A stretch of 64,000 nt of DNA from Elmis aenea (Eukaryota; Arthropoda; Insecta; Coleoptera; Elmidae). The notes under the pieces were generated by a model that saw only the letters and a program-made list of their open reading frames with translations, had not been told where the DNA came from and searched no databases. Location: NCBI GenBank assembly GCA_947652605.1, contig OX393577.1:1922868-1986867 (forward strand). The letters are read 5' to 3'. The position numbers and the translations under genes are program-made. Positions within the stretch are counted from its first letter, which is position 1. Each line of letters starts with the position of its first letter. Shown in pieces: positions 13,838 through 24,389 of this stretch.

Positions 13838-14364
13838 CTTATAATACTGTATTTTTTGTATTTATTTTATATACAAAACCGATATTGAAATATTGAAAAC
13901 CAAATGACATTTAAGAAAAAAACAAAAATGGTGTAAAATCTTAAAAAAAAAATGGAAAAGAAAAAGCGTTTATTGTATTTTTTTTTTAATAAAATTACAG
14001 CGGATTTACAAGTTTTTTTTTATTTTATAATACCCTTCTTACATTTGTTTTATATCCGCGACAGACAAAAACGAAAGCATGATAATAACAAGCTTTAGAA
14101 ATTACCATTTAACAAACCTCGTCGCCTAACAATACAAAGATTTTCTGCTTGCTAGATAGACACATAAAGAATTATTGAAAGTGATGTTTAAAAAATATTG
14201 CAGGTAAAATAAAATATTAACAATGTTGTTTAAAATAATACGTTCCCGTTCGCACAAAGTAATGGAATATTAATCCATGCTAAATATCTAACAACACTTA
14301 CCTTAGCGTTGAGAGTTGTCAAGACTGGCGACTTCATGGTGGATATTTTCAGGTGTTTTAAAAA

Positions 14365-15847
14365 CAGTTGAGTCCCGGTTAATCGAGGTTCCGCATAATC
14401 CGTGGTAAATTTTTCAAAAGCTTTTGTTTTTCATCAACGATATAAGTAACTTTTGTAATAAAACTCTTGCAAATTAAAATATACCGGGTGTCCCACGTTC
14501 ATGGTACACCCTCTTTTTTTTCTTTAGTTTTGATTTTAAATAAATGAAATTTTAGACATATGATATACGCAAAAAACCGGGCTTTTTGAGCCGTTGCACA
14601 CATTTGTTTCACTTCCGGTTTCGCCGGAAATGACCCTAACTTTGTTATTTTAAATGGAGCACCCTGTATATTTTTACATTTTTGGAAAGAGGAAGTGATT
14701 TTTGATACAACTGCACTATTTTCGTTAATTTTTATAACCTCAAAATTTTTTTAAAACAAAATTTAGTTTTTATTAAGGGTGCCGTGACCTGCATAAATTG
14801 ATTATTATTATGTCAACAATTGTCCAAAAAACGTTTTTGTAAATTTTAAATGACATTTAGGTTACTTTAATCGGCTTTGAAGGTTAAGGAATCGGTTTTT
14901 TGACAAAAAGTCAATTTTTTTAAATGGTACTATGTTGGTACTAGCGGTTATTTAAATGGATCATCTTCTAACGAATCCATCGATACCAATAACTTGTATT
15001 TTTATTAAAAATGAAAATTTATAAAGAGATCCTGTTAATTGCAGTACACTGTGCATAACTACAACAAAACAAATGATCGTTGTTTTATGTTTAACTACTA
15101 TAGTCATTTAATTAGACAGTCTAAAAATTTTGGTAATCATTTTTACATAATTAGATAACCGCGATTAAGAGGATCTCTTAATAAATTTTCACAATAATTT
15201 GAAATTTTTGAAGTAGATTTTTAATAAAAATACAAGTTATTGGTATCGATGGATTCGTTAGAAGATGATCCATTTAAATAACCGCTAGTACCAGCATGGT
15301 TCCATTTAAAAAAATTGACTTTTTGTCAAAAAACCGATTCCTTAACCTTCAAAGCCGATTAAAGTAACCTAAATGTCATTTAAAATTTACAAAAACGTTT
15401 TTTGGACAATTGTTGACATAATAAAAATCAATTTATGCAGGTCACGGCACCCTTAATAAAAAACTAAATTTTGTTTTAAAAAAATTTTGAGGTTATAAAA
15501 ATTAACGAAAATAGTGCAGTTGTATCAAAAATCACTTCCTCTTTCCAAAAATGTAAAAATATACAGGGTGCTCCATTTAAAATAACAAAGTTAGGGTCAT
15601 TTCCGGCGAAACCGGAAGTGAAACAAATGTGTGCAACGGCTCAAAAAGCCCGGTTTTTTGCGTATATCATATGTCTAAAATTTCATTTATTTAAAATCAA
15701 AACTAAAGAAAAAAAAGGGGGTGTACCATGAACGTGGGACACCCGGTATTTGTATTGCATAATTTAAGTCTGATTGGAAAATAGTTTATTGCAAAGTATA
15801 TTTCGTATAAATTTATCACATTACATCGTATAATCGGGACTTTACCG
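14365..15847. mobile_element. pogo/Tigger-like MITE interrupted by a fold-back element
   Basis: Near 14365-14390 the sequence CAGTTGAGTCCCGGTTAATC resembles pogo-type termini. The reverse complement of 15830-15847 reads CGGTAAAGTCCCGATTATA, giving a plausible terminal inverted repeat around a shared AGTCCCG core. TA follows the right end, but the left TA is not preserved. Nearly all the interior is a later 1.27-kb fold-back insertion (14483-15747), leaving about 220 bp of host MITE. Confidence 0.4.
14483..15747. mobile_element. Fold-back element with about 560-bp near-perfect inverted arms
   Basis: The left arm (14483 to about 15042) and right arm (about 15165-15747) are long, closely matching reverse complements starting ACCGGGTGTCCCACGTTC. 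They enclose a spacer of about 120 bp and have no coding capacity. AT flanks both outer ends. Within each arm lies another transposon-type terminus, CACCCTGTATA (about 14661 and 15560), so the arms themselves carry an older terminus. High arm identity suggests recent origin or arm conversion. Confidence 0.85.
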
Positions 15848-15909
15848 TATTAAAATTGTCGGCAACCTAAATAAAATTTATTATGGAGTTAAAATATAAA
15901 TAAAAACTC

Positions 15910-18682
15910 AGTTGTTTATGATAAACTATGTAGTTTATTTGACTTTCATATACACTCACAAATTGAGAGGCGGCACAAGCCGTAGGATACAAACATTTAC
16001 CTATTAATTATTATTATTAATATTCATTATTTAATTGTTCTGTAAAATAACGATCGACTTTTATTGTTGAAACATTTTTGTGCAAAACAACGAATAATAA
16101 AAACATTCCACAATTCAGGATTGAGTTAATCGAAAAAAAAAGCTTAGTAAATAGAAAAACTTTTTTAGTGGTGAAATTTAGGAACGATAATGAATGTTGC
16201 AACAATAAAACAAAAAATGAACATGATACGATTGATTCAGTTTTACAGCACAGCAATTGAGCGGCACACGTCTCTCACACATACGCAGTCGTTAAATTAA
16301 AACTTAACCTACAATGATATTTACATCACATAGCGAAAATAAATTACCTTAATGTTTTTAGGTTTATGTAAAACTTATACTAAATCACTGATTCAAGTCT
16401 TACGCAGCGTAACGTCATACGGTCTTGCTACATTATCAAAGCAAAAAAAAACTACAAAAATAATTTATACAACTTAAAGCTAAACAAACTAATGCCAGTG
16501 GGTTTAATATTTACAAAGATGCAACCACACTAAAAACGAACGCGCGATATGTTCCTTTACTGGCTTAATAAATATACAGGTGATTGTCGGCGATATAAAA
16601 AAATTCTACAAAAATAACAGGATTTCAACAAGAAAATATAACAGATTTGGCCGACGAAATTATGGATAACTGCACGCAGAACAAAAATGTGGGATCAAAA
16701 CACAAAAGAGGGTCCAAAAAAACAGTCACGGTACAACATCGATCATAAAAATAAATAAAACAACCAGTAAAACAAATCCAAAAAAATAAAGGATAAAGAA
16801 AGTGGGGAAAAATAACATGCAAAGCAAGGTTAATTTTGTTGTTAATGGCAGGAATGGAACGGGATGGGTGCATCTTTGTAAACAGAATGCGAGCGGTATG
16901 TATGAGAGAAATCGTGAAAGAAAGACATATGCCTCGAATATTATTAAAGATAAATAAATAAGAGTATTAATAAATTTAGAGAGCACTGAGATTCTATTTT
17001 GTTAATTAATTAGATGGTCAGTTTCATTTAACGAACACCTAAATATAAAAATTTGCGGTGTATAAAAGTAAAATCAAATAGAAAACGTAATGTATAAAGA
17101 TTCAACATTATTCCGGCTTCGTCTCAATAGATTGCGATATGAAATATATTAGGAACCACGTTACGGACTCGAGTCCTGTTTTACTCAAAACAAATATTCA
17201 ATAAATACACATTGACTGCCCTAAGTATATAGCAATAATTAATAATATAATATGAATAGTAATAATAATCGTGTAATACGTCAGAAGGTGGCAGCACTTA
17301 AGACTCCACGTGTCACATTCACTTAGCATTGCTAGTTGCGAGGTTTTCCGGCGGGACGGAAACGGCACTGAAAATGATTTGCACGACGGTAGGGATGAAG
17401 TTGTTAGCGCACTCAAAGATTAATCAATTAATTAACGCGTAGAGGGACAATCGGTTAAGCTCGCTGTACACATGGTCGATATGTGGGATGTGGATAGGAG
17501 CCCGTGCCGCCTCGTCGCCACCGGTATTCGCGCTATATCAACAATCACACTTAATTCCAAATAAACTCACTAAAATGCGAGGCAGGTCATACCGAAGTAT
17601 TTCCCAGTTTTTGAGTTCTTTTGGATACGTAAATCTAGATTATATTTAAAATTTTAAATATAATTTCTACTACTATAATTATACGTACAATGCCGGTGAA
17701 AACCAACGTTAAAACATAACTATATTATTACTTAAAACACCATATAAGTAATCGATTATTAGTAATTAGTAGGAACCAATTTTCATTTTTGCTGGCATGA
17801 AGGTACCAGAGTGTGGGATGACGGGTGATACCGTGAAGCGAGCGTGGGGGGCGGCCCCGTGTATTTTTATATACCAGCTTGATATACATATACATATATG
17901 ATAAATACAGTATTTGACTTATTAACTTTAATAATGTGTCAATAATAATAAAAGTTTTGTAATAATTTATAGTAATAATAATCAATAAAAAAGTGCTCGC
18001 GTCCGATTTGCGAGTTGTTTGAGGAACTGGTCGGACGCGAGCTATAGGAACTTGTTTTACTGGGCTGCCGTGTGAGGGCCCGGGCCCAGCCCCGAGCCCG
18101 GCTGTGGGCTTTTTTTTACTTGGACCCTCGCTAGAGTGCCGCATGCAGTAATCTACATCTTGATAGGAACATTGTTATGTCGTAGTTTGTAGGCCGGCTC
18201 GCCGGCTTAGAAATCATTTGAGGAACTCTTGCGTCTACCCTAGCTATGTACACTCTCTACTCCGGCCAACAGTATTCATGTATAATAGGCGACATTTGAA
18301 ACACTCATAGTCGTAGTAACTATACGTTGCAATAGGAATCATCGGAACCTACTCGACTATACAACATATACACAACTACACTGACACATCTACGATATAA
18401 CGTTTAAAAATATAGATCAGCTGTAAATATATAATATTTAAAATTGCTTTTTTTTTTGTTTTAAACGGTAGTTGGAGTTTTTTAATTCATTGTTATCTTT
18501 TTTTAAAATCCAAAAACGACTTAAATTCGTTCGGCTCGAGTTCCTATGCCAGCCGATTCCGACCATTAACGCTAGGAACTGCATATAAATGATTGATTGC
18601 TAAAACTTTGCTATTGTAATATCGTAAATGGTCGGACGCGGCTTGTAAAAATCGGGTGTAACGTCAACTCCAAAAGAAAGGC
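15910..18682 (-). other. zfh2: Probable zfh2 3' UTR and downstream flank
   Basis: No coding potential is seen on either strand; the open frames here overlap each other and lack family features. On the minus strand a canonical AATAAA lies at about 15933-15938, just before the transposon-rich block begins. Earlier ATTAAA-like signals lie near 18483 and 17930. Two TGTAAATA Pumilio-type motifs read on the transcript strand at 16318-16325 and 16509-16516. The 17.1-18.6 kb part is unusually GC-patched for this window, with a perfect-stem hairpin and seven GTTCCT repeats. The end is a guess from signals only; a short UTR ending near 18.4 kb is also possible. Confidence 0.4.
17995..18042 (-). other. 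Perfect 12-bp stem hairpin in putative zfh2 3' UTR
   Basis: GCTCGCGTCCGA (17995-18006) and its exact complement TCGGACGCGAGC (18031-18042) enclose a 24-base loop. The stem is GC-rich in an AT-rich setting. A partial copy of the stem word, TCGGACGCG, recurs near 18632. In RNA this would fold stably. No U-tract or known element type was identified. Confidence 0.6.
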
Positions 18683-19305
18683 TCAGTGGCCGGCGCTGGT
18701 AAGCGGCTGCGAAATATCGTTAGGCGACAAAAATCGTCGCTTTGGGTCTGTCGGTTGGCAGAATGTGTTCGAGTTTGAATCCACTCCGCGCGCGGGCTCC
18801 GGTCCTGCTTCCTGAGCAGCTCGTGCGGCCAACAGCGTTATTTGATTCACAACGTCCTCCATCTCGTGACTGAGCGGCGATTCCGACGGTGGAGGAAGAC
18901 ATGAACTCACCTTTAAGCATTTGGTGTGGGTGTCGCTCTCGCAGTGTTTTTTAAAGTCGTAAAGCGACTTTATGCGCTCGTTGTTACAACTTTTGCACTC
19001 GTACCCTGTTTGAACTATCCTGAAGGCGCCTCGATTCTCCAAATTCCCGCTAAAACATTGACGCTGATGGACCAACAACGACGACTCGCCGGGAAACGCC
19101 ACGCGGCATTTCTTACATACGAAGCACACTTCGACGTCTATCTCGCGAGCGGGTAAGTCCGCCGGGCGAGGAGTGGGATCGTGAATTCGTAGAGTAGTGA
19201 CACCAGGTTCCAGGTTTCCAGCCGCTACCTGTTCCAGAACATGGTTCGGAAGTGGCAGAAACGAGGGTCCTGAGCCTGTGTCTAGAAGTAGTCCTCCAGG
19301 TCCTT
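18683..19305 (-). CDS. zfh2: zfh2 terminal coding exon 4 (residues 2788-2994)
   Basis: The last exon follows a 24.4-kb intron. The acceptor TTTGTTTCAG precedes 19305, and the carried base makes Glu2788. It encodes a finger of C-x2-C-x12-H-x3-C type at 2851-2871 and a second with C2891, C2894, H2908 and H2914; the same pair ends vertebrate ZFHX proteins. A helical, Ala-rich tail (MEDVVNQITLLAARAAQE, about 2936-2953) and a Ser/Pro-rich end reach TGA at 18683-18685. A perfect donor-like AAAG/GTGAGT lies inside the exon (last exon base 18911, phase 0). I read through it because the downstream frame stays open for 75 residues with protein-like composition. An alternative spliced end is possible. 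The coding stretch is clearly more GC-rich than the flanks. Confidence 0.93.
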
Positions 19306-19441
19306 CTGAAACAAATTCACACATGTAAAATCTGCATTTAATCGCCTAGCACAAAACTTATATTGTAACTGCGTGCGCAAAACTATTTACAAAACATTCC
19401 GTTCAAGATTCTTCTTAACATGTGACTGATTTAACATTATA

Positions 19442-20678
19442 CGAGGTAAGCGTCAAAATTTCTCGGCCCGACATAGATCTAGGTATCGCAGGCCTGTCAA
19501 TTTTTTTTCAACACATTGATTTAAGTCATAGTAGCCTTGGAAAAAACAAAAATGGATTTGATGTCAATTAGCTTTCTTATAACTGTCATTGGTTCATCAC
19601 GATGTCAGAAGTCACGAAAATTGAGTATCGGGCTGTTTCTCCTCAAAGCATCAAAGTTCGACTGAATGGGGTATACGGGGACAATTCCCCGTCTTATTTT
19701 GTGGTAAAAAATTGGTCAAAACGGTTTCGATTGGAGCAAGAATCCTTGGAAGATGATGCAAGAACAGGAAGGACTGTGGAATTGGTGACGGACGACAAGA
19801 TTGCCCTTGTCGAGGAACTCGTATTAGGCGATCGACGCTTGAAGGGGAAAGAACAATAAAAAATGTCGGGGCTTTCAGATACAAGCATTCGCCGAATCAT
19901 CCACGATCGGTTAGGCATGAATAAAGTTAGTGCAAGGTGGATACCCAAACATCTCTCAGCAGTTCAGCACCAGCGTCGTGTTGAATGTGCTCGATCCTTT
20001 TTGGAGCTCTGTGGAGAAAATCCTGTGGACGCGTTCAAGACAATTGTTACAGGGGATGAAACCATGGTTCTCTACTATGATCCTTTGTCCAAAGGAGAAG
20101 CGATTGAATGGAGGCACCGCCAAGAAAGTTCAGGGACTGTCAGCCGACAAAAAAACGTGATGGCTACGATTGTTTGGAATTGTGAGGGCATTCTTCTCAT
20201 AGATTTTAAAGAACGCAACACCACAGTCAACGGGGAATATTATGCAGCACTCCTGCACAGATTACGAAAAACTATTCAGGAAAAAAGATGTGGGAAACTG
20301 ACCAGAGGCGTGCATTTACTGCACGACAATGCCCCCGTGCACACTGCTGGAATTGCCCAAGCCGCAATTCGTGACTGCGGTTTTGAACAAATCGATCACC
20401 CTCCGTATAGTCCAGATATGGCTCCCAGTGACTTTTACCAGTTTGGAAATTTGAAAAAGGACCTTCGCGGGCGCCATTTCTGTGACGACCAAGAGCTGCA
20501 GTTTAGGCACATTTTGCAGACAAACCGAAGGCATATTTCTTTAGGGGTTCGAATTGTTGCTAAAACGATGTAATAAGTCCATTGATGACAGGGGGGATTA
20601 TATTGAAAAATAACATTTAATTTTGAGCCTGCGCCGTTTCTTTCATAATCAGGCCGGAAAGTTTTAGCGCTCTCCTCG
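19442..20678 (+). mobile_element. mariner element, about 1.24 kb, inside zfh2 intron 3
   Basis: The element is bounded by TA duplications (19440-19441 and 20679-20680). The ends CGAGGTAAGCGTCAAAATTTC and, in reverse complement, CGAGGAGAGCGCTAAAACTTTC form imperfect TIRs of about 28 bp. Its length is that of a full mariner. Transcriptional orientation is opposite to zfh2. Confidence 0.9.
19602..20573 (+). pseudogene. mariner transposase (D,D34D), broken by a stop and a frameshift
   Basis: This encodes a cut-and-paste transposase of the Tc1/mariner superfamily. The N-terminal helix-turn-helix region starts at 19602. The catalytic domain shows VTGDET, LLHDNAPVHT and SPDMAPSDF; 34 residues separate the second and third aspartates, the mariner signature. 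An in-frame TAA at 19857-19859 (codon 86) splits the frame within the DNA-binding region. A run of four G at 20544-20547 shifts the last part out of frame; the expected C-terminal segment (GFELLLKR...GDYIEK) is in the next frame, ending at 20607-20609. The copy is inactive but little decayed otherwise. Confidence 0.9.
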
Positions 20679-22063
20679 TACGTATCTAAATGAAATTAAT
20701 TTGTTCAGGTTCTTAAGGATTTACTCGACCATTTTTACTACTAAAACTGAGTAATGCTTAAGTCTGTATAAAAAGAACAATAATTCTATATTACTCTGAT
20801 GCACTCTCAGGACACGTCCATATATTATAATTATAAAGAGTGTTCTTATAACAGCTATATTAAATAACACGATTGCGTTAAGAATGCATTCGAACGAGTT
20901 TATCAGCAAACCTGATTATACCGTATTTAAAATCCATAAGTCCCTAACGGCCTGCCATTAAAAATGCTCCACACGTTCCGAAATAAATAAAGAACGCCAT
21001 TAGAATCGTATGCAGGAGATAACATACTTGTCAATACATTAAATTGAACATTCTAAATAGCCGGTCAGTTGAATAGCGACCTGGCGCAGGTACGCTCTGG
21101 AGTCAACAGCGCCCGTGGATGGAATTGGTTGCTTGGAATTGAGGCAAGCCCAATGTACCACAGCCTTGTATAAATTTGTATCGCAGTTGTGTCTTAGATT
21201 GACTCTGATTAAAATGTAGTTAAATCGCGGCCCACTCAATCACAACAACATTTATTTCGGTGACGCGTTAGGATCAATGACTGGCCAGCGGATGAGACCA
21301 AATGCACATAAATCACGCAATTAATTGATAGATATACCTGGTTATTCCTTGTAGACTTAGTATCAAACTGATTCCTTCAATTTATTGGAAAATAAAATAC
21401 ATTTGTCGCCTAGGCTATATGACAATCTCGGCAATTAACTGACATAGGTATGTTGGCGATAAATAACAGTATCTTATGTCGATTAAAATGTTTTCACTAT
21501 TTTGATAATAAATTACGTTTAATTTAGAACGAACACAAAATTTGGCCAATTTGCATATCTACCGACGTATAACTGCGAATATAAAAAATTAATCCAAGTT
21601 GCAACGACATTGGTAATGTTTTTAATTTTTAAATAAGTGAGGTTAAATGCCGGGTTAACAAGCATAATGTGTGATTTAAAATCTAGGACATTATATATAT
21701 TTGCAACAGTAAAATTATGTAAAATCAGACAAGTTCTCTTAAAGCTTTATATTACAACGAATTGCCTGTTTTAATACATTCCATATACCCAATAAAAATT
21801 TATATTTGCATAAGTTAAACAATATAAATGATCTATATTAATCATAGAGTTTGTCGATAAAAAATATTAAATGGTAACCTAACTCTACTGTCCGATTCAA
21901 ACAGAGTTTCTCGATAAATTTGCTAAATTCCCTTACACGCGTACTTCCCCCATCGCAATTTTAACTTTTTATTAAAAATGTTGTGGCAAAGTCAAACTAA
22001 ACTGAAATATGCATAGCTGTACATTTCTGCATAAGCAAAAACAACAAAATCGTTATAGTATTT

Positions 22064-22484
22064 TACATAACAAGAGTTGTAAGAAGCATAATTATTACGC
22101 ACGAGTGGAAAAGTTGCGCACGGAGCCGCGTAGCGGCGTGCGTATTTCCACGAGTGCGTAATTGCTTTACAACTCGTGTTATGTAGTTAACTTTTTCTAC
22201 GATCACATAATATCCACGATTTTAACGGCTTTTTGGCTAATATACGCATGTAATTACGTTGTCAATTTTGAAGTAGGTCTACTTTGACATTTCTAGACAA
22301 GTGTGCGTTTTGCTTACCGTGCATTTTAACTCACTTACTAGGCATGCAGGAAGTGTTTGACGTGAGTCTACTTTGATCTTTTTTTTTAAAACTGTTTTTT
22401 GCTTACCGTGCGTAAAGACCCACTTACTTATGCATGCAGGCTGTACGGTAAGAGTAATTTACATTAGTGGTCGTAGAAAAAGTA
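22064..22484. repeat. Palindrome-headed interspersed repeat, copy 1
   Basis: The 5' 130 bases are an imperfect palindrome: TTACATAACAAGAGTTGTAA faces TTACAACTCGTGTTATGTAG (22170-22190). Inner CGAGTGGAAAA/TTTCCACGAG arms enclose a GC-rich core. A 290-bp tail follows, with a duplicated block (CTTACCGTGC...CACTTACT...GCATGCAGG at about 22310-22350 and 22395-22440). A second copy lies at 29036-29409 in the same orientation. No coding capacity; possibly a MITE or SINE of unknown family. Confidence 0.7.
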
Positions 22485-23593
22485 ATTTGAAAGTTAATTG
22501 GAAGGTCGAATCAATTAAATTTAAGGGGAGCGCTTAAAAAACGAACCAGTGTTTCATTTATAATTTGTCGTTTATAATTCAACGTTTAACGATAAAACAG
22601 ACACATTGGTTTAACGAAAAAATAAATAAATTTGTTAATAACATTTTAATGGCACTTGTTTTAGCGTTAATGGTTCTGGTGGGCCGTCACGCTATTTGTG
22701 AGATTAAAAACAAATGGTACGAAATTTAATAGAATTCAGGCAACACGGCCTACGCCACTTAGCGACAAATTTATAGTATTTGTTGTATCACCAAGGCGAT
22801 AATAAATTAAAAACAAATGAAACGCCTAGTTTTATTATATTAACAAATGATAAACATCGTTTAAGTGGAATTTGTTTTAAATGTATTTAACTAATGTGCA
22901 GACTTGATTAGGTTAGATTATTCTAACTGATAAATTGAAATTCATCCTAGAAAGTGTCTGGATATACTTAGAAATAAAACGCATTAATAATTTATTGTCG
23001 AATCGGTTCGTGTGCTTTTTACATTACTAAAAAATGTTAAAGATTTAAGTAATATCATCAGATTTGTGAACAAAAACTTGTGTACGTGAAATTTATTCAC
23101 CACAGGCAGCACCTTTACCGTATTAGTAGTCAACGTTATGAAATATTAACATCAAAATATAAACGGAATAAAAGAAGTAAATAAAGGACTAGATTTTCCG
23201 CGAGCTGATTTCTTTTCAGCAAAGCAAACTGGTCGCTATTTGATGACCAAATACGAAAATTATTAAAACTGTTGATATATTGTCGGTGTAGGAATAATCG
23301 ATCAGCGAATCTTAGCTTTGCTAAAGAAATAATTTCTTGAAAATATTTATTAGTTCATTGAAAAAAAGATGATATGGGGAATTGCCGAGAATTCTCGAGA
23401 AATACGATTTCCGAAGGTTCCAAAGTTATGGGAAACCCTACGTACAGGCCTATGCAACCTGCGGTCCCTCTGACATTTCTATGCGACCCGCGGCCCAGTA
23501 ATTGTATATTACAAGCATTGCTGCTTTTAAAGAGTAAACATTGTGCCATTAAATGTCAAAAAATGCTAAAAAATTATGAGAACTAACATATCT
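22485..23593. other. Intronic, nothing recognised
   Basis: AT-rich intron DNA with one GC-richer patch at 23440-23510. Open frames on both strands there overlap each other and are not convincing. Confidence 0.4.
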
Positions 23594-23672
23594 GTTCTCT
23601 TTCATTTACATTATTCTTTCTCTTCTTAATCATCATTTAAGAAGAGAAAGAATGATGGAAATGAAAGAGAAC
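23594..23672. other. Hairpin with 36-bp stem and 7-base loop
   Basis: GTTCTCTTTCATTTACATTA (start of the left arm, 23594-23629) is matched by the right arm 23637-23672 ending TGGAAATGAAAGAGAAC, with two non-Watson-Crick positions. One of these would be a G-U wobble in RNA from one strand. The loop is TCATCAT. One strand of the stem is pyrimidine-rich. It could be a MITE core or a small-RNA precursor; neither is shown. Confidence 0.7.
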
Positions 23673-24059
23673 TTAGCGGGACAAAAAAACTTATCCAAAA
23701 ATGCGCATAAACAACAAGACCCCACAACAATAGCAAGTTATGAAATTTTTAATATTTCAGCTAAACATCTGAAACCAATCTCTGATTGTAGTTTAATAAA
23801 AGAATGTATTAAAATGGCTGTAAACTTTATTTGCCTCGAAAAAAGCTTTTTTTAAATAGTACCTATTTTATTTAGATTTACTGTGGCAAGATGAATTGAT
23901 AAAATGGCAGAAAACGTAAAAGTAACTCTTAAATATACTGCTAATAACTTTTTATCTTATTCTCTGTCTTGATGAATTAACGGATGTATCTAATACTGCC
24001 CGACTTGTTTTTTTTTTCGCGGAGTAGATATCAAGTTAATAATGTTACTGAAGAATTAT

Positions 24060-24389
24060 AAAGCTGCGTTCACATAAAAAAGTATTGCGTTGTATTGGAA
24101 GGTACCTGCAAGAGTAGCGTTCACATAGAGGTGTTATAGTGGCAGCGCCAGCTACTTGTACACTGATGGCGATTCCCATTGCGCATACGCAGGGTTAATC
24201 CGTAGATCACTCTGATTGGTTCTTGTTATGGGGTAGTGCAAGAAGCTTGGAGTTTGCAAGGTCTGCAACGCGGCTTTCAACGCAATTCCACTACTTTGCT
24301 TATGTGAACGCTAGCATTTGATATTCGTATACTTAACTTTGCTTACGCTACAATACAATACAATACTTTTCTATGTAAACGCAGCTTTA
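24060..24389. mobile_element. Short TIR MITE (AAAGCTGCGTTCACAT ends)
   Basis: The left end AAAGCTGCGTTCACAT and right end ATGTAAACGCAGCTTTA are inverted. Inside, AGTAGCGTTCACATAG (24113) is again mirrored by TATGTGAACGCTAGC (24301), and the TATTGCGTTGTATTG arm by AATACAATAC words. Total length is about 330 bp with no coding capacity. Flanking TA supports a TA target, although hAT-type cannot be excluded. Confidence 0.65.

Noticed and set aside
16625..16986. Two overlapping minus-strand open frames rich in Phe/Leu
   Set aside because: They overlap in different frames in AT-rich non-coding DNA; no family resemblance.
17728..18144. 138-residue minus-strand open frame with Pro/Gly-rich start
   Set aside because: It overlaps a GC-rich patch and then runs into low-complexity Ile/Tyr-rich sequence. 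No domain, and it lies in the putative zfh2 3' UTR.
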